DNA of 64,000 nt from CAYNHQ01 sp964397255 (GCA_964397255.1 CAYNHQ010000003.1:229665-293664), one strand, 5' to 3'. Counted from the first letter of the stretch, positions 52,592-60,461 are shown. Translations and numbers: made by a program. Notes: a model not told the origin generated them from the sequence alone.

Positions 52592-53326
52592 ATGTCTAGT
52601 CGTCCATTCATCGAAGTGTCAAGGAAATTGGGGAATTTCAAGTACTTCGGTCGATTCCTTTCTGCGGGTGTGGATCTGGTTTTCCCTCCCCTCTGTGTCG
52701 CGTGTGAAGAAACGCAGGGCCCTTGGGTTTTATCCACACTCTGCAGGAAATGTTTTGTAGCGGTCCTTGAGCCGACTCGGCTAAGTCTTCCCGGCCTGGA
52801 GGGTGTCTTCGCACTTGCTGCCGCTAAATATAAAGGGGTACTCAAGAAATGGATTCCGCAAGCCAAATTCCATTCGGATCCCGCCGCACTCCGAGCTATC
52901 GAAGAGGTAGTTGCTCAAGCCGCCATGACATCGCTTCCGGAAATTCCTGAACTGGTCACATACATCCCGGGTCACCCCGATCACCTGCGAGAGCGCGGTG
53001 TATCGGTACCTCGATGGTTGGCCAGGCGCGTGTCAAAGGCCTTGCATATTTCCCTGGCGCACGGTCTGCTTCGTCGAAACCGAATTCCGCTGGCTCAGAC
53101 CGCACTCTCACGACGTGAACGGTTGGAAAATATGGAAGGCCTATTCCAGGTAAAAGAAAAAAGTCTGCCGGAGTCCGTTCTTCTGATAGATGACGTGGTT
53201 ACCACAGGCGCGACGCTAGCCTCTGCGGTGAACGCGTTTCGCGAAGCCGGAGTCGACAGGTTATTTGTGTTAGTGGCGGCACATACACCACTCACCGTGA
53301 ATAAAGGAGACCCAACCACAGTATGA
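52592..53326 (+). CDS. comF: ComF-family phosphoribosyltransferase-like protein
   Basis: 244 residues. An N-terminal zinc-finger-like part has CVAC and CRKC spaced ~25 residues apart (LVFPPLCVACEE...LCRKCF). The C-terminal half has the PRTase loop VLLIDDVVTTGATLASA. ALSRRERLENMEGLFQV is the conserved ComF segment. It is linked to natural transformation and DNA uptake in Bacillus and Haemophilus (ComF/GntX), although the enzyme activity is unknown. GGGAG lies 5 bases before the ATG. The next gene overlaps by 4 bases. Confidence 0.92.
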   Translation: MSSRPFIEVSRKLGNFKYFGRFLSAGVDLVFPPLCVACEETQGPWVLSTLCRKCFVAVLEPTRLSLPGLEGVFALAAAKYKGVLKKWIPQAKFHSDPAALRAIEEVVAQAAMTSLPEIPELVTYIPGHPDHLRERGVSVPRWLARRVSKALHISLAHGLLRRNRIPLAQTALSRRERLENMEGLFQVKEKSLPESVLLIDDVVTTGATLASAVNAFREAGVDRLFVLVAAHTPLTVNKGDPTTV

Positions 53327-54336
53327 ACAAGATGATGATTTTGGGGGGCACTCTCATTGAACCGGGAGATGTACGGGAGGTGCACCTTCCTGTGACAGAG
53401 GCGGCAAACTCGCGCCCGGTTCTTCTTCCCATCACGATCATTCGGGGTCCCAAAGAAGGCCCCACCCTATTCTTGACGGCGGCCGTCCACGGCGACGAGC
53501 TCAACGGTACCGCCATTCTTCGTGAACTTTTAGAGCGTATTAAACCGGCGAAGTTGAGCGGAACACTCATCATCATTCCGATCGTCAACATCATGAGTTT
53601 CGTCACGCAGTCGCGTTACCTTCCCGATCGGCGAGATCTAAATCGCGTTTTTCCGGGTAGAGCACGGGGGAATATGGCCCAACGATTCGCGTTTCGACTT
53701 TTCGAAGAGGTGATTCGTCTAAGTGACTTTGGGATCGACCTTCACACGGCCGCGGAGGGAAGAGAAAATTTTCCTCACATCCGCGGTGATCTTTCCAACG
53801 CCAAAGTCCGTGAATTGGCGCGCGCATTTTCACCTTATGTCATTCTGGACGACATCGGGCGTCCGGGAACGCTTCGGAGAGCGGCCACGGAGCGGGGAAT
53901 TCCCAGTATTGTGTTTGAAGGAGGCACAGCCAATAAATTCGAACGATCGATCGTTCAAGGGGGCGTGGCAGGCATTGAGCGGCTGCTGGTGAAAATGGGG
54001 ATGCTTCGGAAAAAATTGAAAAAGAAAAAGAGGGGTTTCCAAGTGATCGTTCGTAAAGCGCAATGGATCCGTGCCGAACGAGGAGGAATTCTAGAACTCA
54101 AGACAGCCCCCGGCGGGCTTGTCTATCGAGGCGAACCCATCGCTGAAATTTCCAACCCTTTCGGCCGCGACGTTCACGTAGTCCCGTCTCCCATCACGGG
54201 GATTGTGATCGGCGTCACGACCAGTCCCGTGGCCACGCCCGGTACACCGATTATCCACGTGGTCGAACTTCAAAAAACGCTCGCCACCGTAGAGCGCGCG
54301 ATTGCATCCGGTGCATTTAAAGCTCCCAAGTTATGA
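53323..54336 (+). CDS. Succinylglutamate desuccinylase/aspartoacylase-family deacylase
   Basis: 337 residues, M14-like zinc deacylase (COG3608 type). AAVHGDELNGT holds the HxxE zinc pair, LPDRRDLNRVFPG the substrate Arg/Asn block, GIDLHTA the third zinc His, and SIVFEGG the catalytic Glu. The C-terminal ~100 residues form the barrel-sandwich-like extension (RGGILEL, VYRGEPIAEI). Substrate unknown: family members act on N-acyl amino acids. Part of the comF-deacylase-dus-fis run, each start overlapping the previous stop. Confidence 0.9.
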   Translation: MNKMMILGGTLIEPGDVREVHLPVTEAANSRPVLLPITIIRGPKEGPTLFLTAAVHGDELNGTAILRELLERIKPAKLSGTLIIIPIVNIMSFVTQSRYLPDRRDLNRVFPGRARGNMAQRFAFRLFEEVIRLSDFGIDLHTAAEGRENFPHIRGDLSNAKVRELARAFSPYVILDDIGRPGTLRRAATERGIPSIVFEGGTANKFERSIVQGGVAGIERLLVKMGMLRKKLKKKKRGFQVIVRKAQWIRAERGGILELKTAPGGLVYRGEPIAEISNPFGRDVHVVPSPITGIVIGVTTSPVATPGTPIIHVVELQKTLATVERAIASGAFKAPKL

Positions 54337-55316
54337 CCGTGCGACTCGGATCGAAGACCTATGAGCGCCCGCTGTTTATGGCGCCGATGGAGGGAATCAC
54401 GGATGTTCCCTTTCGAAGGGTGGTTCGAAAATTCGGTTGTCATGTTGTCTGCACGCAGATGATTCACGCAGAAGCCTTGCTTCGCCACGATATTGCGAGC
54501 CAGCGCCTTCGCGATGTCGCGACCCTCGTCGAAGAGGAAAGACCGGTCGGCCTTCAACTCTGCGGCCCTTCGCCACCTATTGTTGCGGAAGCGGCCAAGA
54601 AGGCGGTCGACATGGGTGCGGCCTTTATCGACATCAACATGGGTTGCCCGGCGAAGAATGTCGTGAAAATCGGCGCGGGCGCGGCACTTTTAAAAGAGCC
54701 TGAGCGCGCTGCGGCAATTGTTTCGGCGGTTTCGTCGGCTGTGACGGTTCCCGTCACGGTGAAAATCCGCGCCGGTTGGGATGAGCATTATCGGAACGGT
54801 CCCGATTTTGCCAAAGGGCTGGAAAGCGCCGGTGCGAAATTGATTTCAGTTCACGCGCGAACGAAGGCGCAAAAGCACAACGGCAAGGCGGACTGGAATT
54901 TGATCTCTCTTGTGAAAGAGCGAGTGCGCGTACCTGTCGTTGGAAACGGTGGAGTGGACCAACCGGAGGACATTGACCGAATGTTTACGGAGTCGGGCGC
55001 CGATGGGGTGATGGCCGCTCGTGGGGCCCTGGGAAACCCATGGCTTTTTGAGCGCCGTAGGCCGACCATTCGCGAAGTAAGAGAAACAATGCTCGCTCAC
55101 TTTGATCATCACTTATCGTTCTATGATCATATGTCGAATGCTCTAATTACTTTCCGAAAACATCTGGTTTGGTATACGCAGGGGCTCGCCAATGCGGCGG
55201 AGTTTCGAAAAAACTTATTTAAGGAGAAGTCGTTGGACGTCATGCTGGAAATGATTGATCGATTTTTTGACGCGCTCGATCCCGATGAAGTGAGGAGCAT
55301 CGAATATGTCGACTGA
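54333..55316 (+). CDS. dusB: tRNA-dihydrouridine synthase
   Basis: 327 residues. FMN barrel with MAPMEGITDVPFR, QLCGPSP, DINMGCPAKNVVK (catalytic Cys), VKIRAGWD, SVHARTKAQ and GNGGVDQPEDIDRM, all Dus signatures, plus a C-terminal helical RNA-binding part. It reduces uridines in tRNA D-loops with NADPH. Placed directly before fis as in the E. coli dusB-fis operon, which supports the DusB label. Confidence 0.95.
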   Translation: MTVRLGSKTYERPLFMAPMEGITDVPFRRVVRKFGCHVVCTQMIHAEALLRHDIASQRLRDVATLVEEERPVGLQLCGPSPPIVAEAAKKAVDMGAAFIDINMGCPAKNVVKIGAGAALLKEPERAAAIVSAVSSAVTVPVTVKIRAGWDEHYRNGPDFAKGLESAGAKLISVHARTKAQKHNGKADWNLISLVKERVRVPVVGNGGVDQPEDIDRMFTESGADGVMAARGALGNPWLFERRRPTIREVRETMLAHFDHHLSFYDHMSNALITFRKHLVWYTQGLANAAEFRKNLFKEKSLDVMLEMIDRFFDALDPDEVRSIEYVD

Positions 55317-55578
55317 CCGAAATACCGCGAAACTTCGCGTCGTACCTTCCGAACGATCCATTGAAGACGTGGTCGAGCATCGCTTATCGGATCTTTTCGG
55401 AAAATTTGGATCAGAGCATCTGGACAATCTCTATGCGCTGGTCATTGAGCGCGTGGAAAAGGCGCTATTTACAACGGTTCTTCGACATACCAAGAACAAC
55501 CAAGTCCGCGCCGCCCAAATCCTGGGCATCAGCCGCAACACCCTCCGCCGCAAGCTCAAAGCCTATAAGATGAACTAA
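55306..55578 (+). CDS. fis: Fis-family DNA-binding protein
   Basis: 90 residues. The C-terminal helix-turn-helix TKNNQVRAAQILGISRNTLRRKLKAY is the HTH_8 of Fis and NtrC-type activators, and the N-terminal ~45 residues form the dimerising helices. Fis bends DNA and helps rRNA promoters and recombination. It overlaps dusB by 11 bases, preserving the dusB-fis arrangement. No AAA domain is attached, so it is not an NtrC fragment by length. Confidence 0.93.
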   Translation: MSTDRNTAKLRVVPSERSIEDVVEHRLSDLFGKFGSEHLDNLYALVIERVEKALFTTVLRHTKNNQVRAAQILGISRNTLRRKLKAYKMN

Positions 55579-55585
55579 AAAAGCG

Positions 55586-55615
55586 TTGTTAAAGTATACT
55601 TTAAAGTGTATACTT
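55586..55615 (+). promoter_or_regulatory. Promoter and palindromic operator of the RelE-type TA module
   Basis: TTGTTA (55586-55591), 17-base spacer, TATACT (55609-55614), and ATG at 55621, 6 bases later, suggest a leaderless message. Perfect inverted arms AAGTATAC (55592-55599) and GTATACTT (55608-55615) cover the spacer and the -10, so a repressor bound there (antitoxin-toxin complex) would block polymerase. Confidence 0.7.
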
Positions 55616-55620
55616 CGAGA

Positions 55621-55899
55621 ATGACGCGAACGATTACATTAAAGGAGTTGCGGCCATTGCTCCCGCGTATTGCGGGATATGTTGAAAAGCGAATGGATCG
55701 GTACATTGTGACTCGGAGGGGGAAGCCGGTCATGACGATTCTCAGTCCGGAGGATTTTGACGGGCTCTTGGAAACCATCGAGATTCTTTCGGATAAGTCA
55801 GCTCTGAAGCGGATACGCAAGTCGTTGGCTGAGAGCCAACGGAGGAAAACCCGCTCTTTAGAGGAAATTCGGAAAAGCTTAGAGCGTGTATCGGATTGA
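55621..55899 (+). CDS. Phd/YefM-type antitoxin of a RelE module
   Basis: 92 residues from ATG 55621 (an in-frame GTG at 55606 lies inside the operator and is not preferred). ITLKELRPLLPRIAGYVEKR and DRYIVTRRGKPVMTILSPEDFDGL form the Phd/YefM fold; the basic C-terminal helix binds the toxin. Negative autoregulation through the palindrome just upstream is expected. It overlaps the toxin start by 14 bases. Confidence 0.9.
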   Translation: MTRTITLKELRPLLPRIAGYVEKRMDRYIVTRRGKPVMTILSPEDFDGLLETIEILSDKSALKRIRKSLAESQRRKTRSLEEIRKSLERVSD

Positions 55900-56146
55900 T
55901 TTCTCCCGCCAGGCCGAAAAAGCCCTTCGTTCTGTCTATCAAGCCGACCGAAAACTCTACAACCACCTTCTAGAAGCCTTCGAGGAAATTCGAAAGGAAC
56001 CCGAAGTTGGGAAACCACTGCGATTTGAATTAAAAGGCTTACGTTCCTATCGGATTGGAAGCTATCGAATCATTTATCGTGTCGACCGAGGGCGCCTTTT
56101 AATCACCATCATCGATCTCGGCCACCGGCGAGAAATCTATACGTAA
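55886..56146 (+). CDS. RelE/ParE-superfamily toxin
   Basis: 86 residues from GTG 55886. RIDFSRQAEKALRSVYQADR, PLRFELKGLRSYRIGSYRIIYRVD and ITIIDLGHRREIY match the RelE fold with the basic residues that contact mRNA or the ribosome (K49 region, R in SYRIIYR, H-x-R near the end). The module appears intact. RelE toxins cleave mRNA in the ribosomal A site; ParE-type gyrase poisoning is less likely with the GHRREIY ending. Confidence 0.92.
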   Translation: MYRIDFSRQAEKALRSVYQADRKLYNHLLEAFEEIRKEPEVGKPLRFELKGLRSYRIGSYRIIYRVDRGRLLITIIDLGHRREIYT

Positions 56147-56149
56147 GTT

Positions 56150-56181
56150 GACTACTCCCGGGCGGAGTCGTCGTATTCGAA
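56150..56181 (+). repeat. Diverged copy of the dnaB 3' end, left boundary of an accessory island
   Basis: 32 bases match 58021-58052 at 29 positions; all three differences are C/T transitions. On the minus strand it encodes FEYDDSARE then TAG, against FEYDDSTRE then TAA at the end of dnaB. The copy has no dnaB around it. It marks the far side of the segment holding hepT, mntA and IS630. Confidence 0.75.
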
Positions 56182-56194
56182 CAAGACAGCATAA

Positions 56195-56209
56195 CAGGAC
56201 ACCGTCCTG
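56195..56209. terminator. Short hairpin between the RelE toxin and hepT ends
   Basis: CAGGAC, loop ACC, GTCCTG form a perfect 6-bp hairpin between two convergent genes. It is followed by only three Ts on the plus strand, so it would be a weak terminator. Confidence 0.3.
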
Positions 56210-56214
56210 CTTTA

Positions 56215-56628
56215 TCAAAGCGACGCCACTCTCCGCTCAATGGCATTCGTGAGATCATGGAATGCCACTACATATTTTGATTTAATTTTCGCAACGAGTT
56301 CTTCCGCCATCTTTCTGCTATAGGTATGGGAAGTCTTATTTCGGTCTTCCAGGATATCAATCCATACCTTTTCTTCAGAAAGAAGGGTCGCGCCGTAGGC
56401 CGTTTTGAACACGTCTCGCGGAGTATTCGTTTGATGCCCCAATGTCTCCAGTAAACGCTTTAACGTTTTCCACGCGAGTTCGTAAACAAACTCGAAGCTT
56501 TGGATGATTCCGGCAAGATCCCGATCATTCTTGATCGGAAGCGCAACCGCTTCCTCCAAACTCTTTTGAGCCAGGAAAAGTTTCTCGAAACTGTCTTTTA
56601 GTTTTGTATGATTATTTTTTTTGGTCAT
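56215..56628 (-). CDS. hepT: HepT-like toxin (nucleotidyltransferase substrate-binding/HEPN protein)
   Basis: 137 residues from ATG 56628; an upstream extension to 56673 lies inside mntA. The four-helix TIGR01987/HI0074-type fold has FVYELAWKTLKRLL, PRDVFKTAYG and the HEPN RNase motif RNKTSH (R-x4-H) followed by TY. In type VII systems HepT is an RNase silenced by MntA-mediated AMPylation. Its start overlaps the restored mntA end by 17 bases, the standard order. Because mntA is interrupted, HepT is either not expressed or not toxic here. Confidence 0.85.
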   Translation of the reverse strand: MTKKNNHTKLKDSFEKLFLAQKSLEEAVALPIKNDRDLAGIIQSFEFVYELAWKTLKRLLETLGHQTNTPRDVFKTAYGATLLSEEKVWIDILEDRNKTSHTYSRKMAEELVAKIKSKYVVAFHDLTNAIERRVASL

Positions 56629-56726
56629 AAATGATGACGCCTTCGTTAAAAATCCTCTTCTTAAAATCCTCATCTATCTCATCCAGACGAACTAATAACT
56701 GACGCATAAATAGTCTAGCTTATGGA

Positions 56727-57239
56727 TCAAAAAAAGAGTCCGGCATGATCGAAGAAGGATCGGATGAGTTTGGGGCGTGCACGCAGGCGCACGGTGGTTT
56801 TTCGAAGCTCGGCTTTGAGGTCACAGACATGGTCCGGGCAATAATTGGCGAGGAAGACGCCTTTGAGATGGCGCCACACCCCTTCATCGGGATTGAGTTC
56901 CGGCGCATAAGCGGGCAAGAGGGTGACGTGTAAGCGGGGATGATCGAGCATAAATCGACGAACGCTGGCGGCCCGATGAATGGTGGCTCGATCCCACACC
57001 AGAAGAATGTTCCCTCGGACATGGCAAAGGAGGTGCTCAAGGAACTTCACGACTTCCCTGGAACGAATGGCCCCGGGGCGGAGTTGGAAATAAAGATCGG
57101 ATTTTTGACTGACAGCCGAGATCGCCGAGAGCTTGGGCCAGCTCATTCGGTGGGTCAGCACCGGTGTCTGACCGCGAGGAGCCCACGTGCGAACTCGGTT
57201 CGGGATGAGCGAGAACCCGCTCTCGTCCGCAAACAGCAA
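56727..57239 (-). CDS. IS630 transposase, catalytic DDE part (orfB)
   Basis: 170 residues. FADESGF (first Asp), VWDRATIHRA (second Asp) and LLPAYAPELNPDEGVW (Glu) make the DDE triad of IS630-type transposases. The frame continues upstream without a start codon through VRELRATLL to the A8 run at 57261-57268, where it meets orfA. It is probably made as an orfA-orfB fusion by a -1 shift; the ATG-like start at 57239 would give a protein without DNA-binding domain. Confidence 0.9.
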   Translation of the reverse strand: MLFADESGFSLIPNRVRTWAPRGQTPVLTHRMSWPKLSAISAVSQKSDLYFQLRPGAIRSREVVKFLEHLLCHVRGNILLVWDRATIHRAASVRRFMLDHPRLHVTLLPAYAPELNPDEGVWRHLKGVFLANYCPDHVCDLKAELRKTTVRLRARPKLIRSFFDHAGLFF

Positions 57240-57247
57240 GGTCGCCC

Positions 57248-57742
57248 TTAATTCGCGGACTTTTTTTTAATGCGCGGCCACGTCACCTTTTTCCAATACG
57301 CGATGGCCTTCTCGTCTCGCTCCATGGCCTGGCGTCGGGGCCGCTGGCAGCTCCAGCCTAACGCGGATAAGAGCTTGGGAATGTGATTCCGGTGATAACA
57401 GATTCCAAAGGTTTCTCGAATCAGTTTCGCCACCCGGGAACTCGTCCATAATTCCGTCACGTAGCCTTGGGCTGGGGTTCCCCCAAGCAAGAGTCGCTCC
57501 AGCTTTCGACATTGGGAGGCTTCCAAACGCTTCGGACGGCCCGGTCGCGGCTTTCGTTTCAGGGCCTCTTCTTTTCCCTTCCGAAACGCTTTCGCCCAAA
57601 TCGCTACCGATGACGTGGCCACCTTCAATCGACGGGCAATCTCCGCTTGCCGAACCCCTTCTCGAAACATCTTGGCCGCCAACATCCGTCGCTGTTCGTA
57701 CAACACCGCATCTCGTCGTTCCATCATGACACGATCATACAC
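57248..57742 (-). CDS. IS630 transposase, helix-turn-helix part (orfA)
   Basis: 164 residues. REGVRQAEIARRLKVATSSVAIWAKAFRKG is the first helix-turn-helix, and KRKPRPGRPKRLEASQCRKLERLL with the GRPR-like hook and the second domain up to HIPKLLSALGW follow, all standard for the N-terminal half of IS630 transposases. It ends at KKKSAN just past a run of eight A residues (minus strand). Likely true start is the ATG near 57724 (MERRDAVLYEQRR). Confidence 0.88.
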   Translation of the reverse strand: MYDRVMMERRDAVLYEQRRMLAAKMFREGVRQAEIARRLKVATSSVAIWAKAFRKGKEEALKRKPRPGRPKRLEASQCRKLERLLLGGTPAQGYVTELWTSSRVAKLIRETFGICYHRNHIPKLLSALGWSCQRPRRQAMERDEKAIAYWKKVTWPRIKKKSAN

Positions 57743-58020
57743 AATGGAACGAAGAATACTAGACTATTTATGCGTCAGTTATTAAATCCAGCTTCTTCAA
57801 CGTCGGAGTTTTTTCTTCCGCCTCAGACGAAAAGAATGACCAATTGGATTTGTTGTCCGCAAGATCAAAGGCAATATCGTAATCAGATGTTTCCGAAGCG
57901 TCTCCTCTTGCTCTGGATCCGAACAAAATGATCCGGCGCGGATTGAGAAGCCTCCTCGCTTGCTCAACAACAAATTCCACTACTGGGTCTTTTGCAGCTT
58001 TTTTTTCCATTTGCGCCTTT

Positions 58021-58052
58021 GATTATTCCCGGGTGGAGTCGTCGTATTCGAA
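58021..58052 (-). repeat. Intact dnaB 3' end, right-hand copy of the island-flanking repeat
   Basis: Last codons and stop of dnaB plus two bases; 29 of 32 bases match 56150-56181. Together the two copies bracket hepT, mntA and the IS630 element (about 1.9 kb). Confidence 0.75.
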
Positions 58053-59375
58053 AGCCCAGGTTTCAAAACGGGTGTACTCCGCGAAGAAACGAAGTTTGGT
58101 CGTTCCAATAGGGCCATTGCGGTGTTTGGCGATAATCAACTCGGCAATTCCTTTTTCCGTGGAATCTTTGTTATAGACTTCGTCCCGATAGATAAATCCG
58201 ATGAGGTCCGCGTCCTGTTCGATCGCACCTGATTCTCGGAGATCGGCCATCTGCGGCCGTTTGTCGTTTCTAGACTCCACGCCTCGGTTTAACTGTGACA
58301 ATGCCACCACCGGAACATGGAGTTCCTTTGCCATCGCTTTGAGCGATCGTGAAATTTCAGAAATTTCCCTCTCGCGGCTCTCGACTTTTCCCTTCCCCGA
58401 CATCAATTGAAGATAATCCACCACCACCAGACCGAGTCCTTTGGAGGCTTTAAGTCTTCTCGCTTTTGATCGCATTTCCAAAACCGACATTTGGGGCGTG
58501 TCGTCGATGTAGATCGGCGCTTCCGAGAGTTCTCCAGCCGCTTGAGTCAAACGCATCCATTCGTCCTCGCCGATGGCGCCTGTTCGGACACGCGTCGAAT
58601 CAATGCGTGCCCAGGAACATAGAAGACGTTGGGCCAGCTGTTCCCTCGCCATTTCGAGGGAAAAAATGGCCGCGGGAACTTTTGAATGAATGGCGGCATT
58701 TTCCGCAATGTTCATCACCAGCGAAGTTTTCCCCATCGAAGGCCGCCCCGCAATAATAATGAGATCGGATGGTTGAAATCCCATCGTCAACTTGTCGACG
58801 TCCCTAAGGCCGGTCGGGAGACCTGTGATGAGTTCCTTTCGTTCGTAATTTCTTTCGATTTGCGTAAAGGCGTCTTTAATGACATGCGAAAGAGGAGTGA
58901 GCGAGTCTTTTGTCCGACGGTCCGAGACTTGAAATATGACCTTTTCGGCTTCATCGAGAAATTCCTCGACGTCGGCCCCCCCTTCATAGCCACTCGCCGC
59001 GATTTGCGTGGCGGCTGAGATGACATCCCGAAGGGTGGCCCGATCTTTGACAATGCGAGCGTAGTGCATGACATTCGCCGCCGTCGGAACCGCCTCGACC
59101 AGCGCCGAAAGATAGCTCGCGCCTCCCACGCCTTCGAGGTTGCCTCCCTTTTTAATTTCGTGAGTTAACGTAACTAGGTCGGCGGGCTCATTGCGGTCGA
59201 GAAGGCCGAGCATGGCATCAAAAATCTTTCTGTGAGCTTCCTTATAGAAATCTCCCGGACGAAGGATTTCAATCACTTCATGCGCCGCTTCGTTGTCGAG
59301 CAAAATCGCGCCTAGAACTGACTGCTCCGCCTCGATATTTTGAGGAGGTATGCGCTTCCCATTGCCTTCGGGCAT
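58023..59375 (-). CDS. dnaB: Replicative DNA helicase
   Basis: 450 residues, full length. N-terminal collar domain (PPQNIEAEQSVLGAILLDNEA), then RecA-like core with ITGLPTGLRDVDKLT, Walker A AGRPSMGKTS, Walker B VVVDYLQLM, and SQLNRGVESR...SGAIEQDADLI with the arginine finger region. It unwinds DNA ahead of the fork as a hexamer. The rplI-dnaB order (9-base gap) is conserved in many bacteria. The mntA gene has been placed 13 bases beyond its stop. Confidence 0.98.
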   Translation of the reverse strand: MPEGNGKRIPPQNIEAEQSVLGAILLDNEAAHEVIEILRPGDFYKEAHRKIFDAMLGLLDRNEPADLVTLTHEIKKGGNLEGVGGASYLSALVEAVPTAANVMHYARIVKDRATLRDVISAATQIAASGYEGGADVEEFLDEAEKVIFQVSDRRTKDSLTPLSHVIKDAFTQIERNYERKELITGLPTGLRDVDKLTMGFQPSDLIIIAGRPSMGKTSLVMNIAENAAIHSKVPAAIFSLEMAREQLAQRLLCSWARIDSTRVRTGAIGEDEWMRLTQAAGELSEAPIYIDDTPQMSVLEMRSKARRLKASKGLGLVVVDYLQLMSGKGKVESREREISEISRSLKAMAKELHVPVVALSQLNRGVESRNDKRPQMADLRESGAIEQDADLIGFIYRDEVYNKDSTEKGIAELIIAKHRNGPIGTTKLRFFAEYTRFETWAFEYDDSTRE

Positions 59376-59384
59376 GCGGTGGCT

Positions 59385-59834
59385 TTACGCCTCTTCGGCC
59401 GCGACTTCCAGATTCACGTGCGCTTCCAATCCCCCGTCAAGGGTGACGGAAACTTTATATTTTCCCGTCTTCTTAATCGGTTCCTCGAGTTTGAGGAATT
59501 TTCGGTTCACCACTACGCCGTTGACGCGCAGGGCGTCGGCAATATCGTTTGTTGTCACCGAACCAAAGAGCTTGCCGCTCTCGCCGGCCTTACGTCGAAT
59601 CGAAACGCCCTTGGATTCCAGTGTCTTCTTTACTTCTTCGGCCGCTTTACGAGCCCGCTTCACTTTATGTTCGAGAACCAATTTTTGATGAGCGGCAATT
59701 TTCAGGTTCCGGTCGTTGGCCGCCGTAGCTTTCTTATTGGGAAGCAAGAAGTTTCGCGCATAGCCAGGTCGGACCTTTACAACATCTCCGATCGCCCCCA
59801 AATTGTCAACCGATTCTAGAAGGATTACCTTCAT
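59385..59834 (-). CDS. rplI: 50S ribosomal protein L9
   Basis: 149 residues. [32 protein letters not shown] is the L9 N-domain, joined by a long helix to the C-domain ([14 protein letters not shown], Lys-Leu-Glu-EPIK). It binds 23S rRNA near the L1 stalk base and helps keep reading frame. The ATG overlaps the stop of the S6-S18 gene by 4 bases. Confidence 0.98.
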   Translation of the reverse strand: MKVILLESVDNLGAIGDVVKVRPGYARNFLLPNKKATAANDRNLKIAAHQKLVLEHKVKRARKAAEEVKKTLESKGVSIRRKAGESGKLFGSVTTNDIADALRVNGVVVNRKFLKLEEPIKKTGKYKVSVTLDGGLEAHVNLEVAAEEA

Positions 59835-60451
59835 GGCGTCGCCTCCACTTCATGAGATGAGGTGTAAAAGCCTTCCGTATAAGAGAGAAGTGCCACTTGT
59901 CGGGCTCGCTTGATCGCTTTCGCTAAAGCGCGTTGCTGAAAAGCATTCATTCCCGAGTTTCTCATTGGCACGATCTTTCCTCGCTCGGTAATAAATTGCG
60001 CCAGTGTATTTACATCCTTATAGTCCACCGTGGCCCCACTATCCGTGAAGAAGTGGAGACCTCTGCGACGGCTCTGGCCTTTCTTTCGATCGTCGCCATC
60101 AATGTCCACCGCTTCCGGCATCACTTCCGCCTTTTTGCCCGGTTTCACTGCGGGAGAGGGTTTTCGCTCTTCCGCGACAACGGTCATGAAGCGAAGAATG
60201 TTTTCATCAAACCGAACATTCCGGTCCAAATTTCGAATGGCGTCGGGGGTTTGTTGGTAGGCCCAAAAGAGATATCGCCCCTTCTTTTGTTTGGTGATTT
60301 CGTAGGCGAGCTTCTTGGTGCCCCAATCGTCTTTCTTAAAAATTTCCCCCGGCTTGGCCGAAAGAACTTTTTCAATTTTTTTCTGGAACGCCGTTACCTG
60401 CGCATCGGGCAGGTCGGCCTTTAAAATGACAATCGTCTCGTAACGTCTCAT
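59831..60451 (-). CDS. rpsF-rpsR: Ribosomal protein S6-S18 fusion in one reading frame
   Basis: 206 residues. Residues 1-95 are S6 ([48 protein letters not shown]). A basic then acidic linker (~96-130) leads into S18 (131-200: [42 protein letters not shown]). No stop separates them, and S18 has no start of its own except an in-frame ATG at Met111 (base 60121) preceded by GGCGGA, which could allow internal initiation. The S18 zinc-type Cys is absent. S6 and S18 bind side by side on the 30S platform, so a tether is structurally plausible. An AGGAGG site precedes the ATG. ssb, often between the two genes, is missing. Confidence 0.93.
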   Translation of the reverse strand: MRRYETIVILKADLPDAQVTAFQKKIEKVLSAKPGEIFKKDDWGTKKLAYEITKQKKGRYLFWAYQQTPDAIRNLDRNVRFDENILRFMTVVAEERKPSPAVKPGKKAEVMPEAVDIDGDDRKKGQSRRRGLHFFTDSGATVDYKDVNTLAQFITERGKIVPMRNSGMNAFQQRALAKAIKRARQVALLSYTEGFYTSSHEVEATP

Positions 60452-60461
60452 TAGGGTCCTC

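Larger units (their letters stand above)
56698..57779 (-). mobile_element. IS630-family insertion sequence, intact ends
   Basis: 1082 bp. The ends are perfect inverted repeats of 21 bases beginning ACTGACGCATAAATAGTCTA. TA dinucleotides at 56696-56697 and 57780-57781 are the target duplication typical of the IS630-Tc1-mariner group. Inside, a transposase is encoded in two frames on the minus strand. Identical ends and a clean target duplication suggest recent insertion. Confidence 0.95.
56612..58010 (-). pseudogene. mntA: mntA nucleotidyltransferase antitoxin gene interrupted by IS630
   Basis: The 5' part (58010 to 57782) encodes ILFGSRARGDASETSDYDIAFD with the GSx10DxD catalytic motif and stops inside the insertion sequence after KKLDLI plus three IS-encoded residues. 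The 3' part lies beyond the element (56697 to 56612) and reads LVRLDEIDEDFKKRIFNEG, then VIIYDQKK and TAA. Removing 56698-57779 and one TA copy joins the two in frame (LDLI-LVRLD) as a 104-residue MntA-type protein, so the insertion is the only damage. An AAGGCG site precedes the ATG, 13 bases beyond the dnaB stop. Confidence 0.9.

Noticed and set aside
56745..57251. Plus-strand ORFs inside the IS630 element
   Set aside because: They are antisense to the DDE transposase and show no family features.
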